The translations under genes were made by a program, and so were the position numbers. The notes beneath the pieces were generated by a model. The model worked only from the letters and a program-made list of their open reading frames with translations, made no database searches and was not told where the DNA came from. From Streptomyces sp. Act143 (GTDB taxonomy: Bacteria; Actinomycetota; Actinomycetes; Streptomycetales; Streptomycetaceae), in assembly GCF_003143935.1 (NCBI RefSeq), contig NZ_QFRX01000001.1, positions 3,084,292 through 3,148,291 on the forward strand: DNA of 64,000 bases, written 5' to 3'. Of the stretch, positions 47,060 to 55,225 are shown one piece after another. Within the stretch, counting starts at the first letter, position 1; each line of letters begins with the position of its first letter.

Positions 47060-48649
47060 CTCAGGCGCCGTCGCCTTCAGCGCCAGCCACAGCTCCATCC
47101 GCACGTCCGGATCGTCCAGCGACCGCCCGAGGATCTCCTCCACCCGCCGCATCCGGTACCGCAGCGTGTGCCGGTGGACGCCCAGGTCGGCGGCCGCCGC
47201 GTCCCACTGCCCGTGCCGGGACAGCCATGCCCGCAGGGACGCCACCAGGTCCCCGCGCCCGGTCGCGTCGTGCTCGTGCAGCGCCCGCAGCAACCCGTCC
47301 GCGAACGCCTTCACCGCGTCGTCGGCGAGCAGCGGCAGCACCGACCCGGCCGCCAGCTGCTCGTGCTCCACATACATCCGCCCCCGCCGCCGCGCCACGG
47401 ACAGCGCCTGCTCGGCCTGCTTGTACGCGGCCCCCGCGGCCACCGGCCCCACCGGCGCCGACACCCCGACGACGACGTCCGCGTCCTCGCCCTGGTCCCC
47501 CGCCCGAGCGGCCTCCAGCCCGGCCCCGTACTCCCCGCACTCCCCCGCCGCCGCGCCCCCGTCCGCGGCCAGCACCACCAGCCGTTCCCCCTCCGGCACG
47601 ACCAGGACGGCCTCCCCGGCCCGCGCCGCGGCCGACTCCACGGCCTCGGCGAGCGCCCCCAGCGGATCACCGTCGGCGCCGCCGTCCGCGGGCTGCCGTA
47701 CCGAAGAGCCCGCCTCGGCGATCACCATCCGGAAGGGCGCGTCCAGCAGCGCCCCGTACAGATCCCCGGCCACCGCCCGGGCGTGATCCGGTTCGCCCGC
47801 CAGCAGCATCCGCAGCACCGCCGCCCCGATCCGCTGCTCGGCGGCGTACAGCGACCGCGAGCGCTCGGTCGTGAGGGTCAGCAGCGCGATCGCGGAATGG
47901 ACGGCGTACCGCTCGGCCGTACCGAGCGCCGAAGCGGTGCCCACCGCGAGCGCGGCCCGGGGCCGCCGCCCGGTGCCCAGGGAGTGCAGCTCGACGCGGT
48001 CCTCGTGCTCGGGACCGGCGACCACCGACGAGGCCGGTGCGGCGCGCTCCCGCAGCCGCTCCACGTCCGCCGTGAGGCGCGCGGCCCGCCGTCCGGCCCA
48101 CTCGGGCGCGGTGGCGACGACGGCGCCCGAGGCGTCGTACAGCGCGGTCCACCCGTCGACCTGTGCGGCGAGCGCGGCGAGCAGCCCTTCCGGCCCCTCC
48201 GCCAGCGCCTGCCTGGTCAGCTCCCGCTGGGCCGCGAAGCCTGCCGTGACCGCCCGGTACTGGTCGGCGGCGATGGCGGCGGAGACGGCTTTGCTGATGG
48301 CGAGGAAGGGGGTGCGCCGGGGCACCTCGAGGAGCGGCAGCCCCTCCGCCTCGGCCGCGTCCACGAGCGCCTCGGGGATGTCCTCGTAGTTGACCCCGAC
48401 CGCGAACCCGAGCCCGACCACCCCGGCGCCGACCAGCCGCTTCACATAGCGCCGCATCGCCTCCGGGTCCTCCGCGTCCAGCTTGAGCGCGGTGATCAGC
48501 AGCAGCTCGCCGCCCTCCATGTACGGCACGGGATCGGCGAGCTCACTGACGTGCGCCCAGCGCACGGGGACGTCGAGCCGGTCCTCGCCCGCGCGCACGG
48601 TCAGCTTGAGCGCGGTGTGGTGGACGAGCGAGGCGAGGGTGGGAGGCAT
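47057..48649 (-). CDS. PucR-family transcriptional regulator
   Basis: This 530-aa regulator has the PucR N-terminal domain (VPVRWAHVSELADPVPYMEGGELLLITALKL), a central GGDEF-like CdaR region, and the C-terminal HTH_30: LGVHRHTLRYRMRRVEEILGRSLDDPDVRMELWLAL. The family controls purine, GABA or amine catabolism. Its position between the aldehyde dehydrogenase and gabT suggests control of GABA use (inference). A 37-bp duplication abuts the stop. Confidence 0.92.
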   Translation of the reverse strand: MPPTLASLVHHTALKLTVRAGEDRLDVPVRWAHVSELADPVPYMEGGELLLITALKLDAEDPEAMRRYVKRLVGAGVVGLGFAVGVNYEDIPEALVDAAEAEGLPLLEVPRRTPFLAISKAVSAAIAADQYRAVTAGFAAQRELTRQALAEGPEGLLAALAAQVDGWTALYDASGAVVATAPEWAGRRAARLTADVERLRERAAPASSVVAGPEHEDRVELHSLGTGRRPRAALAVGTASALGTAERYAVHSAIALLTLTTERSRSLYAAEQRIGAAVLRMLLAGEPDHARAVAGDLYGALLDAPFRMVIAEAGSSVRQPADGGADGDPLGALAEAVESAAARAGEAVLVVPEGERLVVLAADGGAAAGECGEYGAGLEAARAGDQGEDADVVVGVSAPVGPVAAGAAYKQAEQALSVARRRGRMYVEHEQLAAGSVLPLLADDAVKAFADGLLRALHEHDATGRGDLVASLRAWLSRHGQWDAAAADLGVHRHTLRYRMRRVEEILGRSLDDPDVRMELWLALKATAPE

Positions 48650-48818
48650 GGGGGCCTTCAGCGTGGTGGGGGGCGTGAGAGCGGTGTGGCCGTCGTGATC
48701 ATTTGGCCGCGGTGTATGAACGGCCTGTGCCGATTCTGCCTCACTGTACGGTCCCGCTCAGCCGTTCGGCCCCACCAGCGGTCCGTCGCCGCCCGCTCAG
48801 GACCACCGACGGCCCGTG

Positions 48819-51218
48819 TCAGCCCCTCAGGTCCACCAGCAACGGCGGCGCGTGCTCCCCCTTCACACTGGTCAGCGACAGCACCGCGTGCCCCGGCGGC
48901 ACCGCGTGCGCCAGCTCGGACGCGGACCAGCGCTCCCGCTCGACCTGGCGGACGGTGACGGCCTCGGTGGTGACGGCCTTGCCGGTGACCAGCTTGCGCA
49001 GGGAGTGCATGAGCCGGGTCATCGGCTGGTCCGCGAAGACGGTGTGCTGGGCGACGTCCTTGGTCTCCACCCACTCCGTGCCCCAGGCCTCGGCGAAGCG
49101 GCTGCCGTCCCAGGTCGTCACCCCGGACAGGGCCATCCGGCAGCCGACCGCCCCGTACAGCGGCCCGTGCAGGGCCTCGGGGACGTCCGAGACCGAGCGC
49201 AGCGCCAGCACCACCCCGGCGTTCTGCGAGCGCAGCCGCTGGATGCGGCGCAGCGACCCGGGGGTGACGGTGCCGGTGGCGTCGTCGAGGACGAGGCTCA
49301 CGAAGTGGTCGCGGGTGCCTTCCCCCTCCTGGGCGACCCGGGCGAACTGGGCCAGCACCAGCCGGGCGATCAGCCGCGCGGCCTCCTCGTGGCCGTGCCG
49401 GGGCAGGTCGATGCGGACCCGCAGCGGGTGGTGGGCGACGGCCCGCAGGGAGAACGGGCGGATCGTGTCACCGCCCGTGCCGAAGAAGCCGTCGAACGCG
49501 GGCCGGTCCAGCAGGGCGAGCCGGTCGGCGAGCACCGGGCCGGGGTCCCCGGGGGCGCCGGTCTGCCGGGCGCGGGCGTCGAGCTCGCGGCGCATGGCCG
49601 CGTACCGGTCGCCGGCCAGCCGCCCGCGCAGGTCGGCGAGGGCAGCCGGGTCCCCCTCCAGCAGTTCGCGCAGCACGGGCAGGGCCGGGAAGCGGCCGTA
49701 CGCGGCCCGGTAGGGGCCCAGCAGCTGGGCGAGGGGGCGTACCGCGCGGTCGGCGCCCACGCTGTCGAGGTCACCGGCCAGCGCCTCGGCGAGGAACGCC
49801 GCCGCCTCGTCGGGGTCGTCGGCCTCCGCGTAGGGGTCGAGGTCGTGCACGGAGGCGGGGTCGCCGACGCGGACCACCACGTCGTAGGCCGAGTCGGGGC
49901 CGAGCGGGGTGCCCGCGCCGCACACCACGACGACGGCGCAGCCGCCGGTGAGTGCCTGGAGGGTCAGGGACTCGGCCACCGGGGCGATCACCTGCCGTGT
50001 CTTCCCGGCGCCCGAGGGGCCGACGACCAGCAGCGAGGTGCGCAGGGTCTCCGGTCCGAGGGCGGCGCCGACCCCGCCGTACGCCAGCGGGGTCCGCTCG
50101 GCCGTGGCCCACCGGCCGATGCGCACCTGGCCGGTGAGCAGGTCGTGGCGGGCGGCGCGGTGGGCGAGGTCGCGGGCGCCGGAGGGGTGGGTGAAGGCGG
50201 CGGCGCCCTGTCGCAGCACCGTGTCCGTGAAGTCGGCGAGCCGGCCCTGGCGCCGGGACCGGGTCCAGCGGTGCTCGATGCGGGCGCAGTCCACGTCGTT
50301 CATCCGCCCGGCGAGCAGCTCTGCGGTGAGCAGGTCGGCGGCCTGGTGCTGACCGGCCTCGCGCAGTTCGGGCCAGCGGGCGCGGGGCTGCTCGGTGACG
50401 GCGACCGGGTCCTGGCCGTGCGCGGCGCGGCGGCGCTCGGCGAGGCGGGCGCGGAGCAGGGGGAGCCAGGCGCCGAGGCGGGCGAAGGGCCACAGGACGA
50501 GAAGGACGACGACCGTGTCGAGCAGTTCCTTGGAGGGCGAGCCGTACACGCCGTACCCGTCGGTGATCAGCACGAGCAGGGAGAACAGCGGGGTGACGAC
50601 GGGCACCGGGTCCCAGCCGACGACGGGGAAGGCGCCCGGGAAGACGAGGCTGAGCGTGATCAGGGCGCCCAGGGCGGCGATGAGCGCCCGGGCGGGCTGG
50701 GCCTTGCGGCCGACGAAGTGCCGGGCGACGACCGCCCAGCCGCCCAGCCGGATCACCAGGTACACGAGCACGGCGAAGGAGAGACCGCTGTAGACCTCCA
50801 GCGCCTCCACACCCGGGTACGGCACCGGCCGCCCCGCCAGCTCCTTGGGCGTGGCCAGCGTGCCGCCCCACCACCAGTCGTCCGGGGTGAACAGCCGCAG
50901 CACCGTGAACTCGTAGGGGACCTCACCGCGTCGCCAGAAGGACCAGAACACGATCCCGACGACGAGCGGGATCAGCATGCCGGCGACGGTCACCGGGGAG
51001 AGCCGCTCCGCCTTGCGGGCCGCCTTCGGCCGCACATACCCGAACCGCCAGATGCCGGGCTCGGCCTCGGGCCGCTTCTCGTTGAGCCAGTTGGCCGTCA
51101 GCGTGCCGGGGCTGTGCCCCGGCTGCGGCGGCACCCTCGGCACGTCGGGTGGTCCCGCCGGACGGGGCACCGGGTTCGCATGCGTACCCCGTGTGTCCTG
51201 CGTCCCGTCGCTGTCCAT
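48819..51218 (-). CDS. Membrane-anchored VirD4/FtsK-like ATPase
   Basis: This 799-aa protein has several membrane segments in residues ~80-235 (for example VTVAGMLIPLVVGIVFW and LSFAVLVYLVIRLGG). A P-loop NTPase follows with Walker A VVGPSGAGKTRQV near residue 401, Walker B FVSLVLDDATGT near 643, and a late QTVFADQ-like region. The layout resembles type IV coupling proteins or TraD/FtsK-type pumps. No conjugation partner gene is in the window, and the gene sits in a chromosomal housekeeping setting, divergent from gabT. The role is unknown. The start ATG is chosen as the second of two in-frame ATGs, 11 codons apart. Confidence 0.8.
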   Translation of the reverse strand: MDSDGTQDTRGTHANPVPRPAGPPDVPRVPPQPGHSPGTLTANWLNEKRPEAEPGIWRFGYVRPKAARKAERLSPVTVAGMLIPLVVGIVFWSFWRRGEVPYEFTVLRLFTPDDWWWGGTLATPKELAGRPVPYPGVEALEVYSGLSFAVLVYLVIRLGGWAVVARHFVGRKAQPARALIAALGALITLSLVFPGAFPVVGWDPVPVVTPLFSLLVLITDGYGVYGSPSKELLDTVVVLLVLWPFARLGAWLPLLRARLAERRRAAHGQDPVAVTEQPRARWPELREAGQHQAADLLTAELLAGRMNDVDCARIEHRWTRSRRQGRLADFTDTVLRQGAAAFTHPSGARDLAHRAARHDLLTGQVRIGRWATAERTPLAYGGVGAALGPETLRTSLLVVGPSGAGKTRQVIAPVAESLTLQALTGGCAVVVVCGAGTPLGPDSAYDVVVRVGDPASVHDLDPYAEADDPDEAAAFLAEALAGDLDSVGADRAVRPLAQLLGPYRAAYGRFPALPVLRELLEGDPAALADLRGRLAGDRYAAMRRELDARARQTGAPGDPGPVLADRLALLDRPAFDGFFGTGGDTIRPFSLRAVAHHPLRVRIDLPRHGHEEAARLIARLVLAQFARVAQEGEGTRDHFVSLVLDDATGTVTPGSLRRIQRLRSQNAGVVLALRSVSDVPEALHGPLYGAVGCRMALSGVTTWDGSRFAEAWGTEWVETKDVAQHTVFADQPMTRLMHSLRKLVTGKAVTTEAVTVRQVERERWSASELAHAVPPGHAVLSLTSVKGEHAPPLLVDLRG

Positions 51219-51539
51219 CGCCCCTGCTCCCTGACCAGCCGTTCCGTCCACCGTCAGCGGTCAATCTAACGCCCCCGCAAAGGGAGTTCACCGCTTACGC
51301 GGCCGAGGGAGGACGACTGCCCGTGCGGCCGGGCACCCACGCACCGTGCGGCGCGGATCGCCGTCCCTGCTGCCACGGCCACGCGGGCGCTATGTCCACC
51401 ACGGACAATCGGCACCCCTGACACCGCCCACATGGAGCATGCCCACCCCCCGCTCCCCGCCCTAGCCTGCGAGAAAAGACATGAAAGCGTCCACAAGACG
51501 TTCGGCAATACCCCGTACGCACACCCCCAGGAGCCCCTC
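51219..51539. other. Divergent promoter region between VirD4-like gene and gabT
   Basis: This is a 321-nt gap without a gene. TTAGATT at about 51263-51269 on the minus strand is a -10-like element for the ATPase gene. For gabT no clear -35/-10 pair could be fixed; AGGAG lies 7 nt before its ATG. No strong palindrome was noticed. Confidence 0.4.
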
Positions 51540-52874
51540 ATGAGCGCACTTCCGCAGGAGCGCCGGATCGTCACCGCCATCCCCGGCCCGAAGTCGCAGG
51601 AGCTGCAGGCCCGCCGCGTGGCCTCGGTCGCCCAGGGCGTCGGCTCGGTGCTGCCCGTGTTCACCGCGCGTGCGGGCGGCGGCATCATCGAGGACGTCGA
51701 CGGCAACCGGCTCATCGACTTCGGTTCCGGCATTGCGGTGACCAGCGTCGGCGCCTCCGCCGAGGCCGTCGTACGCCGCGCGAGCGCCCAGCTCGCCGAC
51801 TTCACCCACACCTGTTTCATGGTCACGCCGTACGAGGGGTACGTGGAGGTCGCCGAGGCCCTCGCCGAGCTGACCCCCGGCGACCACGCCAAGAAGAGCG
51901 CCCTGTTCAACAGCGGCGCCGAGGCCGTCGAGAACGCCGTCAAGATCGCGCGTGCGTACACCAAGCGCCAGGCCGTCGTCGTCTTCGACCACGGCTACCA
52001 CGGCCGTACGAACCTCACCATGGCGCTGACGGCGAAGAACATGCCGTACAAGCACGGCTTCGGCCCGTTCGCCCCCGAGGTCTACCGCGTGCCGGTCGCC
52101 TACGGCTACCGCTGGCCGACCGGTGCGGAGAACGCCGGTCCGGAGGCCGCCGCGCAGGCCATCGACCAGATGAGCAAGCAGGTCGGCGCCGACAACATCG
52201 CCGCGATCATCATCGAGCCGGTGCTCGGCGAGGGCGGCTTCATCGAGCCCGCCACGGGCTTCCTGCCGGCGATCCGCCAGTTCGCCGCCGACAACGGCAT
52301 CGTCTTCGTCGCCGACGAGATCCAGTCCGGCTTCTGCCGTACCGGTCAGTGGTTCGCGTGCGAGGACGAGGGCATCGTCCCGGACCTCATCACCACCGCC
52401 AAGGGCATCGCGGGCGGTCTGCCGCTCGCCGCCGTCACCGGCCGCGCCGAGATCATGGACGCCGCGCACGCCGGTGGCCTCGGTGGCACCTACGGCGGCA
52501 ACCCGGTCGCCTGCGCCGGTGCGCTCGGCTCCATCGAGACGATGAAGGAGCTCGACCTCAACGCCAAGGCGAAGAACATCGAGGCGACCATGAAGGCCCG
52601 CCTCGGGGCCATGGCCGAGAAGTTCGACATCATCGGTGATGTCCGGGGTCGCGGCGCGATGATCGCCATCGAGCTGGTCAAGGACCGCGCCACCAAGGAG
52701 CCGAACCCGGAGGCGACCGCCGCCCTCGCCAAGGCCTGCCACCAGGAGGGCCTGCTGGTCCTGACCTGTGGCACCTACGGCAACGTGCTGCGCTTCCTGC
52801 CCCCGCTGGTCATCGGTGAGGACCTCCTCAACGAGGGCCTCGACATCATCGAGCAGGCATTCGCCCGCATCTGA
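51540..52874 (+). CDS. gabT: 4-aminobutyrate aminotransferase
   Basis: This 444-aa class III PLP aminotransferase has the PLP-lysine segment ITTAKGIAGGLPLAAVTG near residue 288, the cofactor-binding FNSGAEAVENAVKIAR, and VFVADEIQSGFCRTG. It converts GABA plus 2-oxoglutarate to succinate semialdehyde plus glutamate. The ATG at 51540 has AGGAG 7 nt upstream; 36 open codons before it are not used. It lies near the PucR regulator and aldehyde dehydrogenases that could complete the GABA pathway. Confidence 0.93.
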   Translation: MSALPQERRIVTAIPGPKSQELQARRVASVAQGVGSVLPVFTARAGGGIIEDVDGNRLIDFGSGIAVTSVGASAEAVVRRASAQLADFTHTCFMVTPYEGYVEVAEALAELTPGDHAKKSALFNSGAEAVENAVKIARAYTKRQAVVVFDHGYHGRTNLTMALTAKNMPYKHGFGPFAPEVYRVPVAYGYRWPTGAENAGPEAAAQAIDQMSKQVGADNIAAIIIEPVLGEGGFIEPATGFLPAIRQFAADNGIVFVADEIQSGFCRTGQWFACEDEGIVPDLITTAKGIAGGLPLAAVTGRAEIMDAAHAGGLGGTYGGNPVACAGALGSIETMKELDLNAKAKNIEATMKARLGAMAEKFDIIGDVRGRGAMIAIELVKDRATKEPNPEATAALAKACHQEGLLVLTCGTYGNVLRFLPPLVIGEDLLNEGLDIIEQAFARI

Positions 52875-52879
52875 GGAGA

Positions 52880-52921
52880 AGCCTGGGCGAAAGCCTGCGT
52901 GCGAGCCTGCGCTGAAGCCTG
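52880..52921. repeat. Phased AGCCTG repeat after gabT
   Basis: AGCCTG recurs four times with an exact 12-nt period (52880, 52892, 52904, 52916), directly after the gabT stop. The intervening bases vary but keep a GA-A/CG pattern. Confidence 0.8.
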
Positions 52922-52942
52922 AGGGGAACCACATCTTTCACA

Positions 52943-52988
52943 GCCGCCCCTGCCCTTTGAACACAGGGGATTCCGGGTCTGGGGCGGC
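52943..52988 (+). terminator. Possible terminator hairpin after gabT
   Basis: Outer arms GCCGCCCC (52943-52950) and GGGGCGGC (52981-52988) compete with an inner pair CCCCTG/CAGGGG (52947-52952 with 52964-52969). Either fold could end the gabT transcript. Confidence 0.5.
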
Positions 52989-53082
52989 CGACGGCAGAGG
53001 GTGTGAAGAAGGTGTGCGAGGTGCATGGCAGGAGTCGATTCCGGCTGTCGTACCCCCACTCGCTGCCGTAGGTTCTACCCAG

Positions 53083-53976
53083 ATGAGAGATACACCCCGC
53101 CCACAGGGGACTGTGGGCGACATCAGGCCGGGGCCTCCCCAGCTTCGACCTGGTCGTGCCCTCGCGCACACAACCGGGGCCTCCGGCTCCGGATCTCCTC
53201 ACCGATCGGACGGTCACGCGCCCCAAACCCCCCGGGGCGCGCGACGATCCGGTCCGGACGGCCGCCCCGGAACCACCCCCCCTGTTCCGGGGCGGCCGAC
53301 CTCCTTCTTTCTCCTCCTCCTTCTCGGGCTTCCGGCCCTCCTCTTCGCGCTGATCACCTGGCAGGTCGTGGCCGACGGCCCCCTGCTCCGCCTGGACGAG
53401 CGCGTCAGCCGCGCCCTCCTCCACCCGGACCGCGCCTCCGAACTCCTCGCCGACCTGGGCAACATCCAGGTCGCGGTGCCGATCCTCGCCGTCGCCCTCG
53501 GGTACGTCGCCCTGCGCGCCCGCCGTACTGGTGCAGACCGTTGGTGGGCGGAGCCCGCCGCGGCGGCCGTGCTGATGGCGCTGGTGCCGGTGGTGATCAT
53601 CCCGCTCAAGGACCTCACCGCCCGCCACGGCACCCATGTCATGCCGCCCGGCCCCGGCTACTACCCCTCGGGACACACCGCCACGGCCGCCGTCGCCTAC
53701 GGCTCCGCGACCCTGCTCCTGCTGCCGTGGCTCACCACCGGCCGGGCCCGCCGCGCCCTCGTCGCGCTCTGCGGCCTCGCCGTGCTCGGCGTCTCCTTCG
53801 GTCTGGTCCGCCGCGGCTACCACTGGCCACTGGACGTCGTCGCCAGCTGGTGTCTGTGCGCGGTGCTGCTCGGGTCGCTGTGGCTCTTCCTCGGCCGGCG
53901 GCGACCGTACGGGCCCCGCGGCGCTAACCGGCCGGACCCGCGGCAACGACCCAGCCCTTCCGCGGAACGGCCCTGA
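53083..53976 (+). CDS. PAP2-superfamily membrane phosphatase
   Basis: This 297-aa protein has an Arg/Pro/Gly-rich N-terminal region of ~90 residues, then five or six membrane segments. The three phosphatase motifs are KDLTARHG, YPSGHT and SFGLVRRGYHWPLDVV. The family dephosphorylates lipid phosphates such as undecaprenyl pyrophosphate or phosphatidate. The start is uncertain: ATG 53083 follows a weak AGG, and the frame is open further upstream. It overlaps the convergent GIY-YIG gene by 53 bp. Confidence 0.85.
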   Translation: MRDTPRPQGTVGDIRPGPPQLRPGRALAHTTGASGSGSPHRSDGHAPQTPRGARRSGPDGRPGTTPPVPGRPTSFFLLLLLGLPALLFALITWQVVADGPLLRLDERVSRALLHPDRASELLADLGNIQVAVPILAVALGYVALRARRTGADRWWAEPAAAAVLMALVPVVIIPLKDLTARHGTHVMPPGPGYYPSGHTATAAVAYGSATLLLLPWLTTGRARRALVALCGLAVLGVSFGLVRRGYHWPLDVVASWCLCAVLLGSLWLFLGRRRPYGPRGANRPDPRQRPSPSAERP

Positions 53977-54430
53977 CCAGCCCGCGTTCCCTCAGGAGCT
54001 TGTAGGCGCGCTCAGCGACCCAGGCGGCGACGCCCTCCGACGCGGCGAGCTTCCTCGGGCCGGGCAGCGGTTCGCCCGGGAGCATCAGGCCCGCCGTGAT
54101 GTCGGCGCAGATACGGTCGGCCAGCCGGGTCCAGCTCTCCTCGGGGCGGCCGTTGTACGTGTCGTTGTACCGGGGCCGCTCGGCCCTGATGGCGCGGCGC
54201 TCCGCCTCCTCGGCATCGGCCGGGTACTCGATCCTGATCCCGATGACGTCGGGTCCCCAGGGCTTCTCGCGCAGGTGGGTGCGGACACGGGTGAGCGGGC
54301 AGGCCGAGATGCCCACGTACAGCAGGCCCTCGGGTCCGTAGAGGCGGTACAGCGCCGTCCCGCGTCCCGCGTACAGGCTGCCTTCCTCGTCGAACAGGCC
54401 GCGCAGGAACTGGCTGTCTATGTCGGTCAT
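53924..54430 (-). CDS. GIY-YIG nuclease-like domain fused to a GntR-type winged helix
   Basis: This 168-aa product has an N-terminal GIY-YIG-like domain at residues ~27-95: LYRLYGPEGLLYVGISACPLTRVRTHL supplies the YVG core and the Arg, and EAERRAIRAERPRYND supplies the Glu/Asn region. Residues ~105-165 match a GntR winged helix: LADRICADITAGLMLPGEPLPGPRKLAASEGV...ERAYKLLRERGLVRAVPRKGWVV. The combination suggests DNA binding by the C terminus with a small nuclease-like module in front. The target is unknown. It overlaps the PAP2 gene at its 3' end. Confidence 0.78.
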   Translation of the reverse strand: MTDIDSQFLRGLFDEEGSLYAGRGTALYRLYGPEGLLYVGISACPLTRVRTHLREKPWGPDVIGIRIEYPADAEEAERRAIRAERPRYNDTYNGRPEESWTRLADRICADITAGLMLPGEPLPGPRKLAASEGVAAWVAERAYKLLRERGLVRAVPRKGWVVAAGPAG

Positions 54431-54645
54431 ACGGCCCGGCTCCTTCGCCTCGTCAGGATTCCGGCCGTATCAAAGTAGTGGGCTGGAGGCGGCCCGGGGC
54501 AGCCTCTGCGAACAGTCGTCCGCGTCGGCCGCACGGGCGGCCGACGAGATGCCGGACACGACACGTCAGGGGACGTCACGGTGTCGCGGTGTGCCGTCGG
54601 GAAGGGGGAGTGCGACAGCTCGCGCGACGGTGCGTCCGTCGGCGG

Positions 54646-55098
54646 TCAGCGCTCGTCGTCCGTGGCCAGCCCTGCCGCCGCCTCGTGCATCGCCAGTTCG
54701 AGCAGTGCCGGGTCGGTGAGGGTGCCGGAGCCGTCGGGCGGGACCAGCCAGCGGACCCCGCCGGTGGACCGGCCGGGATACGGCACGACGATCCAGGTGC
54801 CCGCACCGGCCGTGCGGATACCGGTGCCGACCCAGCGCGCGGCCGTGCCGGGCGGCACGAGGAAGCCCATCCGCGCGTCACCGAAGTCGACCAGCACCGG
54901 ACCGGTTTGGTCGATGATGCGGGTGAGGACGTCGAGCGTGGGATAGCCGAGCTCGCCCGGCAGGATCAGTACGTCCCAGGCCTTGCCCGCGGGCAGCAGC
55001 GCGACCCCGAGGGGGTTGCGCTCCCATTCCCACCGGCAGGCCTCGGGATCCGGAGCCACGGATGCCAGCCACTCGACCGCCGTCTTCGCCCCAGTCAT
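54646..55098 (-). CDS. Conserved actinobacterial protein, distantly primase-polymerase-like
   Basis: This 150-aa product starts at an ATG with GGAGG 7 nt upstream; 25 open codons before it are unlikely. It contains PLGVALLPAGKAWDVLILPGELG, GPVLVDFGDARMGFLVPPGTAARW and WLVPP segments, reminiscent of short streptomycete proteins annotated as bifunctional primase/polymerase-like. Catalytic acidic residues are not evident. The resemblance is from memory and weak; treat as hypothetical. Confidence 0.65.
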   Translation of the reverse strand: MTGAKTAVEWLASVAPDPEACRWEWERNPLGVALLPAGKAWDVLILPGELGYPTLDVLTRIIDQTGPVLVDFGDARMGFLVPPGTAARWVGTGIRTAGAGTWIVVPYPGRSTGGVRWLVPPDGSGTLTDPALLELAMHEAAAGLATDDER

Positions 55099-55225
55099 GA
55101 GGAGACCTCCCTTTTCTGCGTGGACGCGTACACGGATCGCGTCACGAGGGAGAGGGAGGTCCAGGGCGGGCATTACGCGGGTTCCGGCACCCTTTTGGAG
55201 TGAACCGGATCACATCCGGGGCAGG

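Noticed and set aside
49000..51200. Long plus-strand open frame (817 aa) over the VirD4-like gene
   Set aside because: The opposite strand has membrane helices and P-loop motifs; this frame is composition noise.
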